DNA from: an uncultured Bacilli bacterium
Lineage (GTDB): Bacteria; Bacillota_I; Bacilli_A; RFN20; CAG-288
Direction: 5' to 3'
Assembly (NCBI GenBank): GCA_934700375.1
Contig: CAKUXT010000073.1
Location: 1-9,352, forward strand
Length of the DNA: 9,352 bases
Positions 6,015 to 9,352 of this stretch are shown here, piece by piece; positions within the stretch are counted from its first letter, which is position 1; each line of letters begins with the position of its first letter. The position numbers and the translations under genes were made by a program. The notes under the pieces are model-generated. The model made no database searches. It saw only the letters and a program-made list of their open reading frames with translations, and was not told the origin of the DNA.

Positions 6015-7625
6015 TCAGAACGTATAATTGACAGCAGAAGGAACTTCAGCAGTCACTTTGGAAGTATCTGTTGTGACAGAAAGAGAAGTGAAGTGACCAG
6101 TCATGCTTTCAGAAGAGAAAGCAAAGCCGCTTTTCAAGCCTAAATCCTTGCTGTACCACTCATCCATGAATTTCACATAGGCTTTCGTTTTGGAAAGCAA
6201 GACTGTGAAATCATAATCAGTATCTGCTTTGACAGGCTTTTCACCGCCATTGCCATTGAAGACGACCGCTCTTTCATTCCAAAGAAGGAACTGGAACGTG
6301 TTAGGTGTAGCCCAAAGACCAGGTTCAGGTCCGAAATACATCTCAAGGAAGTGATTTCCGGCAGGGACATCTGTATATTTGACCTTGCCCTTAATCAGAA
6401 GGTCACCTTTATACATATTCTTTCCATCAGCAGAATAGAAGAGGCGGTTAGGAGTAGCGTTCTGTCCGCTCTTTTTGGCATCGATGATAAGAGAGGAATC
6501 TTTTTCGCCTCTTGTGACATAGTTGTCATTGGCAGCGTTAAGAGCTAAGAACTGCTTTTTGCTCAATGCAGGATCTTCTTTTCCAGGAAGGAGTGTCATA
6601 TTCAGACCTGCTTCCTTTAAAAGATTGTCGTAGAGCGCATAGTTTTCAAGTTTCGGATGAAGTCCGTCTCTTAACATAGAACCATCGGCTCCTGTTCCTG
6701 CTTCATTCATGAACAAAGAAGGAGAATCAAGATAGGTCATATAGGAATTCGCTTCGCAAAATGCCTTTGTCAGTTCATTTGCTTTCAGTTCTTTTGCAAG
6801 ATTCTGAGGGAAAGCAGTCGAAGCTTCAATTCCGAAGATGTAGATTTTCGTATCTGGGCAGGACTCATGGATCTTCTCAAAAGTCTGAATGAGAAGCTTA
6901 CTGGCATCTTCACCTGATTTGCCTGCATCATTGATATCATTGGTTCCTAAATGTAAGACAACATTCTCAGGTTCAAAGGGGATGATGAGCTTCTCGGCAT
7001 AATAGAACCAGTCATCAGCCTGCGTTGCAGAGATTCCCATTGTGTAGGTGTTATAGTTTCCATAATAGGAAGAGTAGAAGTTCGACCAGAACTGCGTATC
7101 AAAGAAGGAATCTCCTGCAAATATGGTTCTTCCTTTTTCAGGGTAGTCTCCGTTGACATAATTGTTGAATCTTCCAGTCACTATCGAACCAAAACGGGAG
7201 TCTGAGATGACATGGGCGTAGAAATAGGTCGGTTTGAAGTGTTCGCTTGTGACGCTGACTTTATAGCTTCCGGCTTTGATTCCGTGCATCGTACCATCTT
7301 CATCGATTGTCAGTCCGCTTTCATCAGGAGAAGTATAGTGAAGGACTTCAGTCTTTCCGACTTCTGCATCAGAGAAGCGAGGAGTGATCTTTCTTGTATA
7401 GCCTTCTCTTACCTGATGCATACCAAAGGAGAGGGTTCCATAGTCCTTCTTTTCAGTCGTAACAGCTGGTTCAGTTGTGACAATCTGTTCAGTCGTGACA
7501 GTCGTATCAGGAACTGTTTCGCTTGGTTTAGGTGCTTCCGTGTTGACAGAAGGCTTGTCATTTCCTCTACAGCCAGTGACAAAGAGAAGAGATAAAAGAC
7601 CAGTCAAAATGATTTTCTTATTCAT
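6015..7625 (-). CDS. Surface SGNH-hydrolase lipoprotein with Ig-like and beta-sandwich domains
   Basis: 536 residues from the ATG at 7625, which has GGAAAGG 10 bases upstream and begins the signal peptide directly; the ATG at 7649 has no ribosome binding site. Signal peptide MNKKI plus hydrophobic core and lipobox VTGC, with lipidated Cys19. A Thr/Glu/Pro-rich linker (20-60) holds three VTTE repeats. Residues about 62-140 resemble a bacterial Ig-like (BIG2) domain (LTIDEDGTMHGIKAGSYKV). The SGNH/GDSL hydrolase core spans about 165-340: GDSFFD with nucleophile Ser173, Gly197, GTND with Asn229, and DGLHP with Asp320 and His323, so all catalytic blocks are present. Such enzymes are esterases, often removing acetyl groups from polysaccharides. 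The C-terminal 365-536 is a beta-rich, Trp/Phe-containing module, probably carbohydrate-binding or LamG-like, which I cannot assign. It follows the GH43 gene by 7 bases, so it is in the same operon, and probably deacylates a glycan at the cell surface. Confidence 0.9.
   Translation of the reverse strand: MNKKIILTGLLSLLFVTGCRGNDKPSVNTEAPKPSETVPDTTVTTEQIVTTEPAVTTEKKDYGTLSFGMHQVREGYTRKITPRFSDAEVGKTEVLHYTSPDESGLTIDEDGTMHGIKAGSYKVSVTSEHFKPTYFYAHVISDSRFGSIVTGRFNNYVNGDYPEKGRTIFAGDSFFDTQFWSNFYSSYYGNYNTYTMGISATQADDWFYYAEKLIIPFEPENVVLHLGTNDINDAGKSGEDASKLLIQTFEKIHESCPDTKIYIFGIEASTAFPQNLAKELKANELTKAFCEANSYMTYLDSPSLFMNEAGTGADGSMLRDGLHPKLENYALYDNLLKEAGLNMTLLPGKEDPALSKKQFLALNAANDNYVTRGEKDSSLIIDAKKSGQNATPNRLFYSADGKNMYKGDLLIKGKVKYTDVPAGNHFLEMYFGPEPGLWATPNTFQFLLWNERAVVFNGNGGEKPVKADTDYDFTVLLSKTKAYVKFMDEWYSKDLGLKSGFAFSSESMTGHFTSLSVTTDTSKVTAEVPSAVNYTF
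7452..7505 (-). repeat. 18-bp coding repeat in the Thr-rich linker
   Basis: Three copies of an 18-bp unit starting at 7452, 7470 and 7488. They encode VTTE at six-residue spacing in the flexible linker after the lipid anchor of the SGNH protein. Such linkers cross the cell wall and can vary in repeat number between strains. Confidence 0.75.
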
Positions 7626-7632
7626 AGATAGA

Positions 7633-8832
7633 TTACCTTTCCGTTTCATTCAATTCGCAGTGCTTGATATCCGTTACATAGATTTCATTCAAAGAATCGA
7701 TATGAAGCTTTGCAAAGTAGCATGTTCTTGTCTCAGCACAGTTTTCTCTTCCGTGGAAGAAATAATAGGTTTCCTTGTCTTTTTCGATCACACATCCATG
7801 ACCGGTGGAATAAAGAGGAAAATCAGGAATCTGATGAATGATGGGATTGTTGACATATTTACAGTACCGCTGCAATGGTTTGTCGCCGAAAGAGGCTCCT
7901 ACACCATATAATGCATTCTCGTAATTGTTGCTGGAATAGAAGAGAAGATATTTGTCTTTCCCATCCAAATGACGGCGTATGGTCATGCTGCCTTCAGACC
8001 ATCTGCGGTTATGTTTTGCATGAGAAGAATTCTCATAATCGAAGACGTGTCCGTTTTCCCATTGCTGGGGTTCCTGATGGTAAGAGATAATCTGAACATA
8101 CTTGTCTTTTCTCTTTCCGTTTTCATCGACATGGATGTATTCCTTTGTCGGTCTTGGCTGCGTCTTTGCTTCCTTGTCATACCAAAACGAAGGATCTAGC
8201 TCTACGCCAAGAATATTGCTCTCTTCGACATATTTATGAAGAGAAGGATCATATAAGCAGTTGCGATAACAGCAGCGGGAGAAGTAAAGATACATTCTCT
8301 TATCCTCATCGATGAAGAAGTCAGCATCGATTGTAGGGATATAGACACCTTCAGGAAGAGTGTCCGCTTTGATCTCACCGGATTCTTTTGAGAAGGGATC
8401 TTTGGCGACAGCATCGATGTTGCGATAGGTCTCATCGTATGGATAATAATCCATCGGATGATCTTCGATGTTGACAAAAGGTCCTTTTGGAGACTTGGAA
8501 ACCGCTACACCGATTTTGCAGCACTCTTCAAAGTTTTCATCACCGAAATACTTTTCTACCAAGTCTTTTCTGACAAGGGAAGAATAGAACATATAGTAAT
8601 ATCCGTTGTTGGGATTGTAATAGACTTCAGGCGCCCAGAACCATCCTCTTCCCCAATCGTTCTTGCTTCTGTCAAGGCCATATCCGACTTCCTTCCATTG
8701 GAGAAGGTCATCGCCTTGATTGATATAGAAGGGAGTCTCGTCGCTGTTTCCGGTACAATAACAGTAATAATGTCCGGAGACAGGGTCTTTCATGACATAA
8801 GGATCGGCACCTACTACACTTTTAATAGCCAT
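7633..8832 (-). CDS. Cytoplasmic glycoside hydrolase family 43 enzyme
   Basis: 399 residues, start ATG at 8832 with AAGGA 9 bases upstream, overlapping the stop codon of the previous gene. The sequence shows the five-bladed propeller motifs of GH43. General base Asp10 is in VVGADPYV, then GHYYCYCTG (20-28) and FWAPEVYYNPNNGYYYMFYS (65-84). The pKa-modulating Asp169 is in TIDADFFIDEDKRMYLYFS, general acid Glu280 in RWSEGSMTIR, and STGHG with His345 is the usual metal-site His. All catalytic residues are present. GH43 enzymes are inverting alpha-L-arabinofuranosidases, beta-xylosidases or related exo-enzymes; the exact substrate cannot be read from the sequence. The catalytic motif starts at residue 8 with no signal peptide, so the enzyme should act inside the cell on imported oligosaccharides. 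It lies between a CBM9-like protein and a surface esterase-like lipoprotein, with gaps of 12 and 7 bases. Confidence 0.92.
   Translation of the reverse strand: MAIKSVVGADPYVMKDPVSGHYYCYCTGNSDETPFYINQGDDLLQWKEVGYGLDRSKNDWGRGWFWAPEVYYNPNNGYYYMFYSSLVRKDLVEKYFGDENFEECCKIGVAVSKSPKGPFVNIEDHPMDYYPYDETYRNIDAVAKDPFSKESGEIKADTLPEGVYIPTIDADFFIDEDKRMYLYFSRCCYRNCLYDPSLHKYVEESNILGVELDPSFWYDKEAKTQPRPTKEYIHVDENGKRKDKYVQIISYHQEPQQWENGHVFDYENSSHAKHNRRWSEGSMTIRRHLDGKDKYLLFYSSNNYENALYGVGASFGDKPLQRYCKYVNNPIIHQIPDFPLYSTGHGCVIEKDKETYYFFHGRENCAETRTCYFAKLHIDSLNEIYVTDIKHCELNETER
7636..7642 (-). promoter_or_regulatory. Ribosome binding site of the SGNH lipoprotein
   Basis: GGAAAGG on the minus strand, 10 bases before the ATG at 7625 and inside the last codons of the GH43 gene. 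It supports the shorter start over the ATG at 7649. Confidence 0.65.
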
Positions 8833-8844
8833 AATTGAAGTTCC

Positions 8845-9352
8845 TTAGATTAATTCAGAGAGTGCGACATAAGAGGAGTCCTGCTTTTCAACACCTGCTC
8901 CAGAGAGGTTATTGAAATAAGAGACAGTCTCCGTTTTCTTGCTTGCTTCATCCGCTTTGCTGATATCGGAATAACCGGCAAGGATTTTTAAAGAAGAAGG
9001 ATCGGATATGCCTAATTCCTCATAGGGAATGAAGAGTTCCATCGTCATGCCAGTGCAGTCTTTTCCGCCTTTAGGCACATTGACTTCACCTGTTGTGATG
9101 ACTTTGCTCTTGCAGCCTGTGACAATCTTCTTGTAATAAAGGTTATTGCTAGGAACATAGTTGCTTGTACCAGAATCATAGAGTCTTAACAGGTTGTCAG
9201 AGCTTAAGAAGGCAGCATAGGCGTTCTTGCTGTCTGAAGTGGTAAAGTAGATTCTAAGATCATCGTTATTTGCCATCTGGCCCATATCGCCGCTCTCCCA
9301 GGCTTCACCATCACTATAGAGCTCATTGTCTTTGATTTCTCCTCTGACATAG
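8845..9352 (-). CDS. C-terminal end of a protein with a CBM9-like carbohydrate-binding domain (5' end off window)
   Basis: The frame is open from the right edge to the TAA at 8845-8847, giving 168 visible residues; the Met at 9285 is internal. The visible part looks like a CBM9/DOMON-type beta-sandwich. It opens with YVRGEIKDNELYSDGEAWESGD (residues 1-22), then DDLRIYFTTSDSKNAYAAF, and near the end GMTMELFIPYEELGI...LKILAGYSDI, an order typical of CBM9-like modules: a V/E-x-D...L strand, an acidic W/D loop, and an IPYEELG strand. The domain ends within a few residues of the stop. These modules bind reducing-end or free sugars and are usually attached to secreted glycosidases or other surface proteins, so the missing N-terminal part is probably a secreted glycan-acting enzyme. 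GH43 follows 12 bases downstream in the same operon. The CBM assignment is by pattern only. Confidence 0.7.
   Translation of the reverse strand, partial: YVRGEIKDNELYSDGEAWESGDMGQMANNDDLRIYFTTSDSKNAYAAFLSSDNLLRLYDSGTSNYVPSNNLYYKKIVTGCKSKVITTGEVNVPKGGKDCTGMTMELFIPYEELGISDPSSLKILAGYSDISKADEASKKTETVSYFNNLSGAGVEKQDSSYVALSELI

Noticed and set aside
7212..7911. Two plus-strand open frames of 127 and 144 codons
   Set aside because: They overlap the SGNH and GH43 genes on the opposite strand, which have full catalytic motifs; composition is typical of antisense shadows.
8458..8838. 126-codon plus-strand open frame
   Set aside because: Entirely antisense to the GH43 gene; no supporting start signal.

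Overview
The window looks like chromosomal DNA of a gut-type Bacillota bacterium, possibly Erysipelotrichales or a related Firmicutes lineage. The evidence is moderate G+C, strong purine-rich ribosome binding sites, Gram-positive-style lipoproteins with clean lipoboxes, DUF4143-type ATPases, and TGA used as a normal stop. The taxonomic guess is inference only.

Layout. (1) Positions 1-2940, plus strand: the C-terminal part of an ABC exporter (its start lies off the left edge) is followed 13 bases later by a 604-residue lipoprotein of unknown function, which appears to contain two diverged copies of one beta-rich domain. A strong bidirectional terminator (2945-2991) ends this operon. (2) Positions 3012-5893, minus strand: an island of two separately transcribed AAA/DUF4143 ATPases, visibly more AT-rich in the second gene. 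Each has its own consensus-like promoter and its own, unrelated set of operator-like repeats. The first ATPase has a 23-bp-period direct-repeat array whose first copy fills the spacer between -35 and -10. The second ATPase has a promoter placed exactly between two near-identical palindromic repeats whose centres are 75 bp apart. (3) Positions 5951-9352, minus strand: a carbohydrate operon read from right to left. It holds the C-terminal end of a large protein with a CBM9-like domain (start off the right edge), a cytoplasmic GH43 glycosidase, and a surface SGNH-hydrolase lipoprotein, closed by a hairpin terminator at 5950-6000.

How they may work together. The carbohydrate operon fits degradation of a decorated plant or host glycan: a carbohydrate-binding protein and a surface esterase/deacetylase-like lipoprotein outside the cell, and a GH43 enzyme trimming imported oligosaccharides inside. 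The left operon pairs an exporter with a lipoprotein whose role is unknown. The ATPase island has no obvious functional link to either side and looks like an accessory insertion. Its most interesting property is the two distinct promoter-embedded repeat systems, which suggest tight, gene-specific autoregulation. No tRNA, rRNA, CRISPR array, transposase or integrase was seen, and no gene-free stretch exceeds 300 bases.
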